Shown: positions 1 to 7,349 of the stretch, in pieces
Position numbering within the stretch: the stretch's first letter is position 1
How the letters are laid out: every line of letters begins with the position of its first letter
The notes under the pieces: model-generated
Databases searched by the model: none
What the model saw: only the letters and a program-made list of their open reading frames with translations
What the model was told of the DNA's origin: nothing
Position numbers and translations under genes: made by a program
Assembly: GCA_024403215.1 (NCBI GenBank)
Contig: JAKSSJ010000046.1
Span: 1-9,991 of the forward strand
Reading direction: 5' to 3'
Length of the DNA stretch: 9,991 bases
Source: Clostridia bacterium
GTDB taxonomy: Bacteria; Bacillota; Clostridia; Peptostreptococcales; Anaerovoracaceae

Positions 1-2
1 TT

Positions 3-1478
3 ACAAGAGACGAAGTATTAGAGCTTCTTGAAATCATGCGCTGCAAGGTTATGAAGATTAACCGTGTATCTGGTAAGGCAAATAGAGCTAAGAATTCCGG
101 TATGGCTAAGTGGTACAACTGGACTATTGGCGGACAAAAACCAGATGGATCAGATGCAACAAATGATCTTTCTTATCTGCTTTTGGAAGCAGCACAAGAA
201 ACTCATCTTCCACACCACACAGTTACAATTAGAGTTCATAAGGGCACTCCAGAAAAGTTCCTCATCAAAGGACTTGAGTGCGTAAGATCTGGAGTTGGTA
301 TGCCAGCCTTTGTAGGCGACGAATCCTACATGAACTTCTTTACTAGCATGAGCGATAATAATAAGCTTCCTGTTGAAGCCGCTCGCGATTGGGTCTGCAC
401 CGGTTGTGTAGATGGAAACGTTCAGGCTAAGACAAGAACACAGGTAGTAACATTCTTTATCATTGCTCAAGCAATGGATATTGCTCTTCATAATGGTTTC
501 TGCCGTTTCACAAACGAGATGGTTGGTAAAGAAGTTGGAGACGTTAAGACAATGAAGAGCTTTGATGAGGTAAAGGACGCCGTTTATGACGAAGTTAGAT
601 ACCTCATGAGAATGGCTAATGAAAGAGTTAACGTAGAGCTTATTGCGCAAAGAGATCTCTTCCCAGATGTATTCCGTTCTGCTCTTATGGAAGACGGAGT
701 TAAGATTGGTAAGGATATGTACACAAGACATTTCGATTTTGAAAATGGTTCTGTGCTTGGTGCAGTTGGTGGTGTTAATACAGGTAACGCTCTTTACGCA
801 ATCAAAAAACTTGTATTTGAAAAGAAGAAATATACAATGGAACAACTCATGACAGCACTCGATGCTGACTGGGTTGGCTATGAAGATATGCAAAAAGACT
901 TCCTCGCTGAGCCAAAGTACGGCAATGATATTGAAGAAGTTGATGATATGGTTGCAGATATCTACAAGCTCTTTGCAGATACTTGCTACAGCTTGCCAAG
1001 TGTATACGGCGACAGCTTAAAGCCAAACGCAATTTCTGTTTCTGCTCACCAGCCAGGTGGCGCTTGCACAGGTGCTACAGCTGATGGAAGAAAGGGTGGA
1101 GCAATTCTTGCAGACGCATCACTTTCTCCAGAGCACGGTACAGATGTAAACGGACCTTTAGCAGTATTTAATTCTGCAATGAGAGTTAAGCAGGACGCAT
1201 ATCAGGGAACACTTATGAACATGAAGTTTGCTCCTGATAATATGAAGACTGATGAAGATCTTGCTAAGCTTGCATCAATGATTAAGACTTATCTTACTCA
1301 TGGTGGAAAGCACATTCAGTTTACAGTTGCAAACAGAGAAGAAATGGTTGACGCAAAGGTTCATCCAGATGACCACCCAGAGCTTGTTGTTCGTGTTGCT
1401 GGTTACTCTGCATACTTTACAAGACTTTCTTCTGGAATTCAGCAAGAAATTATTGATAGAACATCTCAGACACTGTAA
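3..1478 (+). CDS. Glycyl radical enzyme, C-terminal part (5' truncated by window)
   Basis: The frame is open from base 3, so the first in-window ATG (base 36) is internal; about 490 C-terminal residues of a protein normally near 800 aa are present. The catalytic cysteine loop reads DWVCTGCVDGN, with the thiyl Cys codon at 405-407. A GATADGRKGG segment, typical of GREs, lies near 1072-1101. The glycyl radical motif RVAGYSAYF has its Gly codon at 1401-1403, followed by the usual EIIDRT tail. Known family members use a glycyl radical to make a Cys thiyl radical that abstracts hydrogen from the substrate, leading to C-O, C-N, C-S or C-C cleavage in the anaerobic cytosol. The residue two after the Cys is Asp, where characterised dehydratases, decarboxylases and lyases have Glu. 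Tandem stops (TAATAA) end it, five bases before the CapA-like gene. It needs an activase; one is encoded at 7923-8864. The substrate is unknown, though the downstream carboxylate transporter suggests a carboxylate. Family certain, subfamily not. Confidence 0.94.
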   Translation, partial: TRDEVLELLEIMRCKVMKINRVSGKANRAKNSGMAKWYNWTIGGQKPDGSDATNDLSYLLLEAAQETHLPHHTVTIRVHKGTPEKFLIKGLECVRSGVGMPAFVGDESYMNFFTSMSDNNKLPVEAARDWVCTGCVDGNVQAKTRTQVVTFFIIAQAMDIALHNGFCRFTNEMVGKEVGDVKTMKSFDEVKDAVYDEVRYLMRMANERVNVELIAQRDLFPDVFRSALMEDGVKIGKDMYTRHFDFENGSVLGAVGGVNTGNALYAIKKLVFEKKKYTMEQLMTALDADWVGYEDMQKDFLAEPKYGNDIEEVDDMVADIYKLFADTCYSLPSVYGDSLKPNAISVSAHQPGGACTGATADGRKGGAILADASLSPEHGTDVNGPLAVFNSAMRVKQDAYQGTLMNMKFAPDNMKTDEDLAKLASMIKTYLTHGGKHIQFTVANREEMVDAKVHPDDHPELVVRVAGYSAYFTRLSSGIQQEIIDRTSQTL

Positions 1479-1483
1479 TAACT

Positions 1484-2623
1484 ATGAAGGATCAATTAAC
1501 ATTTTATGCTGTAGGTGATATAGGACTTTATAGTGATGATTACTATCATTACTTTGAAGATGTAAAGCCAGTGCTTTCAAAAGGTGATTTGGTTTTTGGA
1601 CAGCTTGAGTCAGTGCTTTCAGAGAATCTTTCTCTTTCGTCCTGCACTAGGATGGGCTGCTCGTCCGAGCCAAGATGCCTTGAGGCGATTAAGGATGCCG
1701 GCTTTGATGTCTTATCATTTGCATCTAACCATGCTTTAGATTATGGCAGAGCTGCATTTATTGATACTCTAAACAATATCAGAAATGCTGGACTGTATTT
1801 AACTGGTGCAGGTGAGAATGAAGAGGCTGCAAGAAAGTATCCTATCATTGATGTTGATGGAACTAAGATTGCAATTTTAGGATTTGGTTCTGTTCTTCCT
1901 CAGGGCTTTTGGGCTGAAGAGGCAAGGCCTGGAGTAAATCCGGCAAGAGGTATTACTGCTTACGTTCCAGTAGAGCATGATCAACCTGGAACTCCTTGCA
2001 GAGTTTATACCTTCCCGCATCCAGATGATTTAAAGAGAATGCAAAAGGATATAAAAGAAGCAAAGCAAAAAGCGGATTTAGTTTTTTGTTCCTTCCACTG
2101 GGGCATTCATTTTAAAGAAGCTGTTATTACAGATTACGAAAGATATTATGCGCACTTTGCAATTGATGCAGGTGCAGATATGGTGCTTGGACATCATCAG
2201 CACATCCTAAAGCCTGTAGAGGTTTACAATGGAAAAGCAATTTTCTATGGGCTTGGAAACTTCTGCATGGAAGATGTGCTCAACTTTAAAAAGGATCAAG
2301 AGCTAAAAGGGCAGGATATGAAGAGTTCTAAATCTCACAAAGAGATGATGGAAATCTCAGATGCCTTTAAGACAACAACTAGATCCTTCCCAATGGATTG
2401 CTACTTAACTATGATAGTTAAAGCGGTAATAAAGGATAAAAAGGTTGCAAGGGTAAGCTATCTTCCGGCCTATCTTCCAGTAAGTGCAAAGACTTACATC
2501 TGCAAGACTGATGATCCAAGATTTAATGAAGTAATCGAATACGAAAAGAAAATTACCAAGGAGATGGAATTAGATCCTGATATTTTCAAAGTAGTAGATG
2601 ATGAAGTTGTTATTGTTGAATAG
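1484..2623 (+). CDS. Cytosolic CapA-like (PGA_cap family) metallophosphatase-fold protein
   Basis: This 379-aa protein matches the poly-gamma-glutamate CapA / calcineurin-like metallophosphatase family. Motifs in order are AVGD (residues 9-12), QLES (40-43, where relatives often have NLE), SNHALDYG (81-88), FHWG (204-207), GHHQH (236-240) and GLGNF (256-260), which would supply the metal-binding His, Asp and Asn residues. No signal peptide or membrane segment is visible; the metal-site motifs start at residue 9, which supports this start and a cytosolic location, unlike membrane-anchored capsule CapA proteins. The gene starts five bases after the GRE stop with no clear Shine-Dalgarno, so translation is probably coupled to the GRE. 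There are no other capsule genes nearby; from context it is more likely a metal-dependent hydrolase acting on a pathway intermediate. That role is inference; the fold assignment is good. Confidence 0.88.
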   Translation: MKDQLTFYAVGDIGLYSDDYYHYFEDVKPVLSKGDLVFGQLESVLSENLSLSSCTRMGCSSEPRCLEAIKDAGFDVLSFASNHALDYGRAAFIDTLNNIRNAGLYLTGAGENEEAARKYPIIDVDGTKIAILGFGSVLPQGFWAEEARPGVNPARGITAYVPVEHDQPGTPCRVYTFPHPDDLKRMQKDIKEAKQKADLVFCSFHWGIHFKEAVITDYERYYAHFAIDAGADMVLGHHQHILKPVEVYNGKAIFYGLGNFCMEDVLNFKKDQELKGQDMKSSKSHKEMMEISDAFKTTTRSFPMDCYLTMIVKAVIKDKKVARVSYLPAYLPVSAKTYICKTDDPRFNEVIEYEKKITKEMELDPDIFKVVDDEVVIVE

Positions 2624-2681
2624 CAATATATGTATTAGTTAACCGTTATTTTTAGTCATATTATTATCGGAGATTATCATT

Positions 2682-3167
2682 ATGAATGGTAAAAGTAAAA
2701 AGGATGTAGTTGCTGGTATTATAGCAATTATCTGTGCCGGAATAATTACTTGGCTTTCACTTCAGATGAAGGCGAGTGCATATTCTGGAGATCCAGGTCC
2801 AAAAATGTTCCCAATGATTGGAGCAGCACTTATGTTTATTTGTGGTCTTCTTCTAATCATTAAACCGGGCCCAGAGGATAAGAAGTTCCTCACAGGAACA
2901 CAGTGGAAGGATGCAGGAATCATCTTCCTCTGCTACATTGCTTTTGTTGTATTACTTCACTTCTTCGGATTTGGAGTTGCAGCACCAGTTGTACTTTTTG
3001 TTCTGACATATCTTATGTCAGCACTCTCAATGCCTGACGCAACAAAGAAAAAAAGAGTAATTACTTCTCTTATCTATGCTATATTAGCAGGCGCAGCAGT
3101 TTATGTTTGCTATGTATTACTCTTAAAGGCAAGACTGCCTAAGGGAGTATTCTGGAAGTTATTTTAG
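2682..3167 (+). CDS. tctB: Tripartite tricarboxylate transporter small membrane subunit TctB
   Basis: The 161-aa protein has the size and pattern of TctB: a short basic N-terminus, a first hydrophobic helix (about residues 10-30), a DPGPKMFP segment (37-44, as in TctB proteins after helix 1), a second helix (43-62), a hydrophobic stretch long enough for two helices (about 78-115) and a last helix (about 125-148). TctB is the small integral membrane partner of TctA in secondary, binding-protein-dependent carboxylate transport at the cytoplasmic membrane. A GGAG at 2669-2672 lies nine bases before the ATG. Its stop codon overlaps the tctA ribosome binding site, so the two are translated together. 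The 58-base gap after the CapA-like gene shows no terminator, so I place it in the same transcript. Confidence 0.93.
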   Translation: MNGKSKKDVVAGIIAIICAGIITWLSLQMKASAYSGDPGPKMFPMIGAALMFICGLLLIIKPGPEDKKFLTGTQWKDAGIIFLCYIAFVVLLHFFGFGVAAPVVLFVLTYLMSALSMPDATKKKRVITSLIYAILAGAAVYVCYVLLLKARLPKGVFWKLF

Positions 3168-3171
3168 GAGG
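3166..3171 (+). promoter_or_regulatory. Consensus ribosome binding site of tctA, overlapping tctB stop
   Basis: AGGAGG overlaps the TAG stop of tctB (3165-3167) and sits seven bases before the tctA ATG at 3179. It decides that start over the second ATG two codons later and implies tight tctB-tctA coupling. Confidence 0.85.
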
Positions 3172-3178
3172 TAAGCTT

Positions 3179-4696
3179 ATGGACATGAGTATACTTGCTG
3201 AATCCTTTAAAAACCTTTGTACAGTACAAGGATTCGTTTTCGTAGTATTAGGTTCTCTTGCTGGCGTACTTCTTGGAGCAATTCCAGGACTTGGCTCAAG
3301 TACTCTTCTTGTAGTACTTCTTCCACTAGCATACAAGATGGAACCTGCAATGTGCATGGCACTTTTCATTTCCGTAGTAATTGGCGGTATGAGCGGTGGA
3401 TGCATTGGATCAATTCTTCTTGGTATTCCAGGAACATCTTCATCACTGTGCACAGTATGGGATGGTTATGAATTTACAAAACAAGGTAACCCAGTAAGAG
3501 CACTTTCTGCTGCTGTTACTGCAAACTTCCTTGGAACAGTACCATCACTTATTCTTGCAATTTTTGCAGTTAAATATCTTGCAAGATGGGCTGTAACACT
3601 TGGACCATGGGAATATGCAGGACTTTGCTTCATGGCAGTTCTTATGGTAGTAGGTCTTTCTAAAGGAAATGTTGTAAAGAGCATGATAGGCGTAGGCCTT
3701 GCAATCTTCCTTTCATCAATTGGTACAGACCCAATTAACGCAACAGGTAGATTCGTACTCTTTGGAAACCTTAACTTCCTTAAAGGACTTAACCTTATCA
3801 GCGTAATGCTTGGACTTTTCGCAGCAAAGATTATTATGCTTGAATATGCAAGACATGAAAAGCAGAATAATCAGATTACTGTAAAGGTCGATGGATACAA
3901 GATTCCACTTAAGGACTTTATTGAAAATAAGTGGTGCTTCATTAGATCTTGGATTACAGGTGTATTTATTGGATTCCTCCCAGGACTTGGTGGACCAGTT
4001 GCAGCTGTAATGGCTTATTCAAATGAAAAGACACTTGACAAGAAGCATAAGGAAACATGGGGACACGGCAACATTGCTGGTGTTATCTCCTGTGAAACAG
4101 CTAACAACGCTGGTATCGGCGGAGCTTTAATTCCTCTTATCGCTCTTGGTATTCCAGGAGATGCTGCTTGCGTACAATTTATTTCAGCGCTTAATGTAAA
4201 GGGTATTCAGGTTGGACCACTGCTCATTCAAGAGCACCCAGAAATTGTTTACATGATTTTCATTGGAGCAATTCTTTCTGGTATTGTAGTTCTTCTTTAT
4301 GAGACACTTGGAATGAAGACCTTCCCATCACTTTTAAAGATTCCATATCACTATCTTTACAGTATGGTAATCATTCTTGCATTAACAGGTGCTTACATGT
4401 CAACAAATAACCTCTTCGGTTTATATGTTGCACTCGGAAGCTGCATTCTTGGTGTAATTATGGATGTACTTGAAATCCCAAGCCTTCCATTCCTTATGAC
4501 ATTTATTCTTTCACCAATGCTTGAAGAGAACTTAAGAAAGGGCTTCTCCTATGCTGAAAACGGCTGGGTACAGTTCTTCACAAGACCAATTTCTCTCGCT
4601 TGCATTATCATCGGTATTGGCGTTTTAGTATATGGTATTATTTCTCCAGTACTCGAGAGAAAGAAAGCAGCAAAAAAGGCTGCAGAGGCAAATTAG
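3179..4696 (+). CDS. tctA: Tripartite tricarboxylate transporter large permease TctA
   Basis: This 505-aa, very hydrophobic protein is a full-length TctA. Visible family signatures are GAIPGLGSST in the first repeat, GGMSGGCIGSILLGIPGT followed by DGYEFTKQGNPVRAL, and in the second half GFLPGLGG, NNAGIGGALIPLIALGIPG and VGPLLIQEHPE. The two PGLG segments reflect the internal duplication of the family. About a dozen membrane helices are expected. TctA is the ion-coupled channel subunit that moves the carboxylate delivered by the binding protein TctC, with TctB as partner. The short basic tail (ERKKAAKKAAEAN) would face the cytoplasm. It is followed by an 81-base gap with a small hairpin before tctC. 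Family certain; the transported compound cannot be deduced, because TctA proteins carry citrate, other di- and tricarboxylates and aromatic acids. Confidence 0.97.
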   Translation: MDMSILAESFKNLCTVQGFVFVVLGSLAGVLLGAIPGLGSSTLLVVLLPLAYKMEPAMCMALFISVVIGGMSGGCIGSILLGIPGTSSSLCTVWDGYEFTKQGNPVRALSAAVTANFLGTVPSLILAIFAVKYLARWAVTLGPWEYAGLCFMAVLMVVGLSKGNVVKSMIGVGLAIFLSSIGTDPINATGRFVLFGNLNFLKGLNLISVMLGLFAAKIIMLEYARHEKQNNQITVKVDGYKIPLKDFIENKWCFIRSWITGVFIGFLPGLGGPVAAVMAYSNEKTLDKKHKETWGHGNIAGVISCETANNAGIGGALIPLIALGIPGDAACVQFISALNVKGIQVGPLLIQEHPEIVYMIFIGAILSGIVVLLYETLGMKTFPSLLKIPYHYLYSMVIILALTGAYMSTNNLFGLYVALGSCILGVIMDVLEIPSLPFLMTFILSPMLEENLRKGFSYAENGWVQFFTRPISLACIIIGIGVLVYGIISPVLERKKAAKKAAEAN

Positions 4697-4703
4697 TTTG
4701 ATG

Positions 4704-4719
4704 TGCATCGCATGATGCA
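4704..4719 (+). other. Small stem-loop between tctA and tctC
   Basis: TGCATC (4704-4709) pairs perfectly with GATGCA (4714-4719) around a four-base loop. Four T residues follow (4720-4723), then an A-rich break and another T run (4730-4735). The stem is too weak and AT-rich for a strong terminator. It could be a processing or partial attenuation point that separates tctC expression from tctBA. Confidence 0.35.
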
Positions 4720-4761
4720 TTTTAAAAGGTTTTTTATATTATTGTTTTTATACATTTTTTA

Positions 4762-4767
4762 AGGAGG
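4762..4767 (+). promoter_or_regulatory. Consensus ribosome binding site of tctC
   Basis: AGGAGG lies ten bases before the tctC ATG, followed by an unstructured A-rich stretch. Together with the favourable codon choice in tctC this suggests strong translation. Confidence 0.8.
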
Positions 4768-4777
4768 ATTAAAAACA

Positions 4778-5863
4778 ATGAAAAAAGTATTAGCACTCCT
4801 TCTTGCACTTGCAATGGTATTCTCATTTGCAGCATGCGGCAAGAAAGAAGACGACAAGCAGGAAGCTGCAAAGTGGCCTACAGACAACGTACAGTTCCTT
4901 TGCCCAAACGGCGTTGGTACACTTAACGATGTAAACGTACACACAATCGCAGACTACCTCAAGGAAAAGAACGGAATCACAATGGAAGTTGTAAACAACG
5001 ACGTTGGTGGTGGTGCAGAACTTATTCAGCAGCTCGTAGCTTCTGAAGGTGATGGACTCACAATGATGCTCATTGGTTCAAACAACCTTTACAACTACTA
5101 CACAGGAACATGGCCAATTAACCCAACAGACTGGTCAAAGATTAAGATCGTTTGCGGATTTATTCAGCCACTTCCAGAATCAGGTTGCGTAATTCAGACA
5201 CAGGCTGATTCCCCATACAGCACATGGGATGAACTCGTTACTTATGCTAAGGCAAACCCTGGCAAGGTAACAATCGCTTCTACACCAGGTAAGGTTATGG
5301 ACCCTAAGATGAAGTCTCTTATGCTTCAGACAGGTCTCTCTGAATACCTCCACTGGGTTCCAACAGATTCTAAGGGAGCTACAACAGGACTTCAGAATGG
5401 TGATATCAACCTCGTAATTAACGACGAAGCTACATATGCTAAGAACATTAAGGCTGCTGCTGCAGACAAGAGCGTATATCTCCACGGTGTAAAGGGAATC
5501 ATCAACTGCAGACCAGATGACGATTTCTCATACTACACAGCAGACATTATGCCAGCTGACGAACTCGAAATCGTAAAGAAGTGCCCAACATTCGTTCAGG
5601 TATTTGGTAAGGATAAGGCTGTATCATACAACGTTCCTAACAGATCAGTTGTTATCGTTCCAGCTTCTACACCAGATGACATTTGCGCTCAGATCGCTGC
5701 TGCTATCGACGCAATCGGAACAGAAAAGACAGGTGCATGGTGGGATAGAGTTCACGCTAACGGCGGATCAACAATGTACTACACATGGCCAGGTGCTGAA
5801 ATTCAGGAAGAATGGACAAGACTTGACAAGATCTTTAAAGATGCTGCAGCTATGAAGTTCTAA
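4778..5863 (+). CDS. tctC: Tripartite tricarboxylate transporter solute-binding lipoprotein TctC
   Basis: The 361-aa protein begins with a lipoprotein signal peptide: MKK, a leucine/alanine-rich core and a lipobox SFAAC with the modified Cys at residue 20, followed by a charged linker. The mature part shows TctC/Bug features: a VNNDVGGGAELIQQ segment (equivalent to the family's GAGG region), NPGKVTIASTPG, and a C-terminal helical region. It is expected to capture the substrate outside the membrane and hand it to TctAB. It is somewhat longer than typical ~320-330-aa members. Codons are strongly C-ending (AAC, TAC, CTC) compared with the genes on both sides, as for a highly expressed protein. 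It is followed by a perfect GC-rich stem-loop. The ligand is not deducible; an anionic carboxylate is the family norm. Confidence 0.95.
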   Translation: MKKVLALLLALAMVFSFAACGKKEDDKQEAAKWPTDNVQFLCPNGVGTLNDVNVHTIADYLKEKNGITMEVVNNDVGGGAELIQQLVASEGDGLTMMLIGSNNLYNYYTGTWPINPTDWSKIKIVCGFIQPLPESGCVIQTQADSPYSTWDELVTYAKANPGKVTIASTPGKVMDPKMKSLMLQTGLSEYLHWVPTDSKGATTGLQNGDINLVINDEATYAKNIKAAAADKSVYLHGVKGIINCRPDDDFSYYTADIMPADELEIVKKCPTFVQVFGKDKAVSYNVPNRSVVIVPASTPDDICAQIAAAIDAIGTEKTGAWWDRVHANGGSTMYYTWPGAEIQEEWTRLDKIFKDAAAMKF

Positions 5864-5887
5864 TTTGAAAATTAGCTAACACACTAG

Positions 5888-5913
5888 GAAGCCTCGGCAA
5901 TTGCCGAGGCTTC
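5888..5913 (+). terminator. Perfect 11-bp stem-loop after tctC (partial terminator or mRNA-stabilising hairpin)
   Basis: The 26-base block is a perfect palindrome: an 11-base arm from 5888 to 5898 (GAAGCCTCGGC), an AATT loop, and its complement ending at 5913. The bases after it are TTCAAAGG, not a T run, and the ribosome binding site of the next gene begins at 5917. It therefore probably does not fully stop transcription. It may protect the 3' end of the tctBAC message or reduce readthrough into the MmgE/PrpD gene, which fits the strong codon bias of tctC. Confidence 0.6.
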
Positions 5914-5928
5914 TTCAAAGGAGACATT

Positions 5929-7317
5929 ATGGATATTTCAAAAAAGCTTGCAAAATTTGTTTATGAAACTAAATTTGAAGATATACCAAGAGAAGTAGTT
6001 GACGTAGAAAAGAAATCTATTCTTGATAACATCGGAATTATTTCTGGTGGTGCAGATGGAGATGGATGCAGAGAGTTTGTTGAATATGCAATTGAATCTG
6101 CTGCATCTGGAAAAGAAGAGGCAACAGTTTTAGGCTATGATATAAAGCTTCCTGCTATTTGGGCTGCTTTTGCAAATGCATCTATGACTATGGCTCTTGA
6201 TTTTTCTGATACTTCTGCAACTGCAACAATTCATCCAAACACTTCAACCTTTGCAGTAAGCCTTGCGCTTTCGGAAAAGCTTGGAAATGTTTCAGGTAAA
6301 GATTTTCTTACAGCAATGATAGTTGGTTCTGAAGTTGCTTGCCGTTTAGCAAGAGCCGCAGTATCCTCTAGATTTTCTGCTAAGGGATTTTACATGCCTC
6401 CTATTTTTACATCCTTTGGAGCAACGGCTGCTGCCGCAAAGCTTTTAGGACTTACAGAAGAGGAGATTATTAATGCATGGAGCATCAATCTTTCTTCTTA
6501 CACCTGCAGCAGCGAGCTCACGCAAAATAAACAATCATCCATACGTTCCATTAGAGAAGCCTTTGGCGCTCAGTCTGCATTATCTGCAGCTGTTCTTGCT
6601 GGCAAGGGCATTAAGGGATTTAAAGATCCGTTTGAAGGTAAGCAGGGATTTTATACAGCTTACTTTGATAATGACTATGATCCAGTTCCAGTTCTTGAAG
6701 GACTTGGAACAGACTATGAAGCAGCCAAGCTGATTTTTAAACCTTGGCCATGCTGCATGGGAAATCACGGTTGCATCAATGCTGCTTTAAATATTTTAAA
6801 AGAAAATCAAATTAATCTTGATGATATTGAAAGCATCTTAGCAGAGGTTCCAACTGTTGCTATGGCAGTTTGCGAGCCACTTGAAGATAAGAAGCATCCG
6901 CAAAATGCTATTAACGGAAAATATTCAATTCCGTTTACTGTATCTTCTGCATTAGTGCACGGAAATGTTACGCTCGACAGCTTTTCTGACGAGAGATTAA
7001 AAGAAGAGAAGGTATTAAGGCTCGCAGAAAAATTTAGCTACAAGCTTAATGACGAGTGGGATAAGAATTTGGAATATAAAACTGGTGGAAAGATTACTAT
7101 CACAACTAAGGATGGTAAGACTTATGAGAATTGGGTAATTAAAACTTTAGGTAATCCTGAAAACCCAATGAGTGCAGATCAGTTTAAAGATAAATTTGTC
7201 TCTTGTATGGGAAAGGCTTCCCACCCAAGAGACGAAAAGAAGGCAAATGAAATTTTTGCGCATGTTATGGATTTAGATCTTATTAATAATATGTCAGACT
7301 TTGCAAAGATGCTTTAG
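5929..7317 (+). CDS. MmgE/PrpD family protein (dehydratase, epimerase or decarboxylase of carboxylates)
   Basis: The 462-aa length and layout match the MmgE/PrpD family, which includes 2-methylcitrate dehydratase, cis-aconitate decarboxylase and iminodisuccinate epimerase. Signatures are an IHPNTS segment with His at residue 102, FGATAAAAKLLGL (163-175), FKDPFEGKQGF (231-241), FKPWPCC (270-276, Lys 271) and NGKYSIPF. His 102 and Lys 271 fall where cis-aconitate decarboxylases have active-site His and Lys. The usual GFHPTG-like segment reads GFYMPP here (153-158), so a conserved His is replaced by Tyr 155. AAAGGAG lies five bases before the start. The enzyme is cytosolic. It is the last gene of the + strand run, directly after the carboxylate transporter, so it most likely acts on the imported compound or a product. 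The exact reaction cannot be assigned. Confidence 0.94.
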   Translation: MDISKKLAKFVYETKFEDIPREVVDVEKKSILDNIGIISGGADGDGCREFVEYAIESAASGKEEATVLGYDIKLPAIWAAFANASMTMALDFSDTSATATIHPNTSTFAVSLALSEKLGNVSGKDFLTAMIVGSEVACRLARAAVSSRFSAKGFYMPPIFTSFGATAAAAKLLGLTEEEIINAWSINLSSYTCSSELTQNKQSSIRSIREAFGAQSALSAAVLAGKGIKGFKDPFEGKQGFYTAYFDNDYDPVPVLEGLGTDYEAAKLIFKPWPCCMGNHGCINAALNILKENQINLDDIESILAEVPTVAMAVCEPLEDKKHPQNAINGKYSIPFTVSSALVHGNVTLDSFSDERLKEEKVLRLAEKFSYKLNDEWDKNLEYKTGGKITITTKDGKTYENWVIKTLGNPENPMSADQFKDKFVSCMGKASHPRDEKKANEIFAHVMDLDLINNMSDFAKML

Positions 7318-7326
7318 TTTAAAGCG

Positions 7327-7349
7327 GCAGTTGCGCTTGGCGCCAATGC
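7327..7349. terminator. Imperfect hairpin between convergent genes, possible weak bidirectional terminator
   Basis: Between the MmgE/PrpD stop (7315-7317) and the DUF4125 stop on the other strand (7349-7351) lies GCA-g-TTGCGC pairing with GCGC-c-AATGC around a TTG loop. This gives about nine pairs with two single-base bulges. The alternative perfect palindrome TTGGCGCCAA sits inside it. There is no clean T run on either strand, so terminator function is only suggested by its position. Confidence 0.35.

Noticed and set aside
150..893. Long open frame (247 codons) on the - strand opposite the GRE gene
   Set aside because: It lies wholly antisense to a clearly conserved GRE coding sequence, its product has no recognisable domain, and it has no ribosome binding site of note.
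1484..2623. Capsule (poly-gamma-glutamate) biosynthesis locus
   Set aside because: Only a CapA-like fold is present; no CapB, CapC or export signal is seen, and the neighbours are metabolic.
2635..2664. Possible promoter before tctB (TATTAT with upstream TTAGTT)
   Set aside because: The -35 match is only two of six bases and the region is AT-rich. Co-transcription with the upstream gene is the simpler reading.
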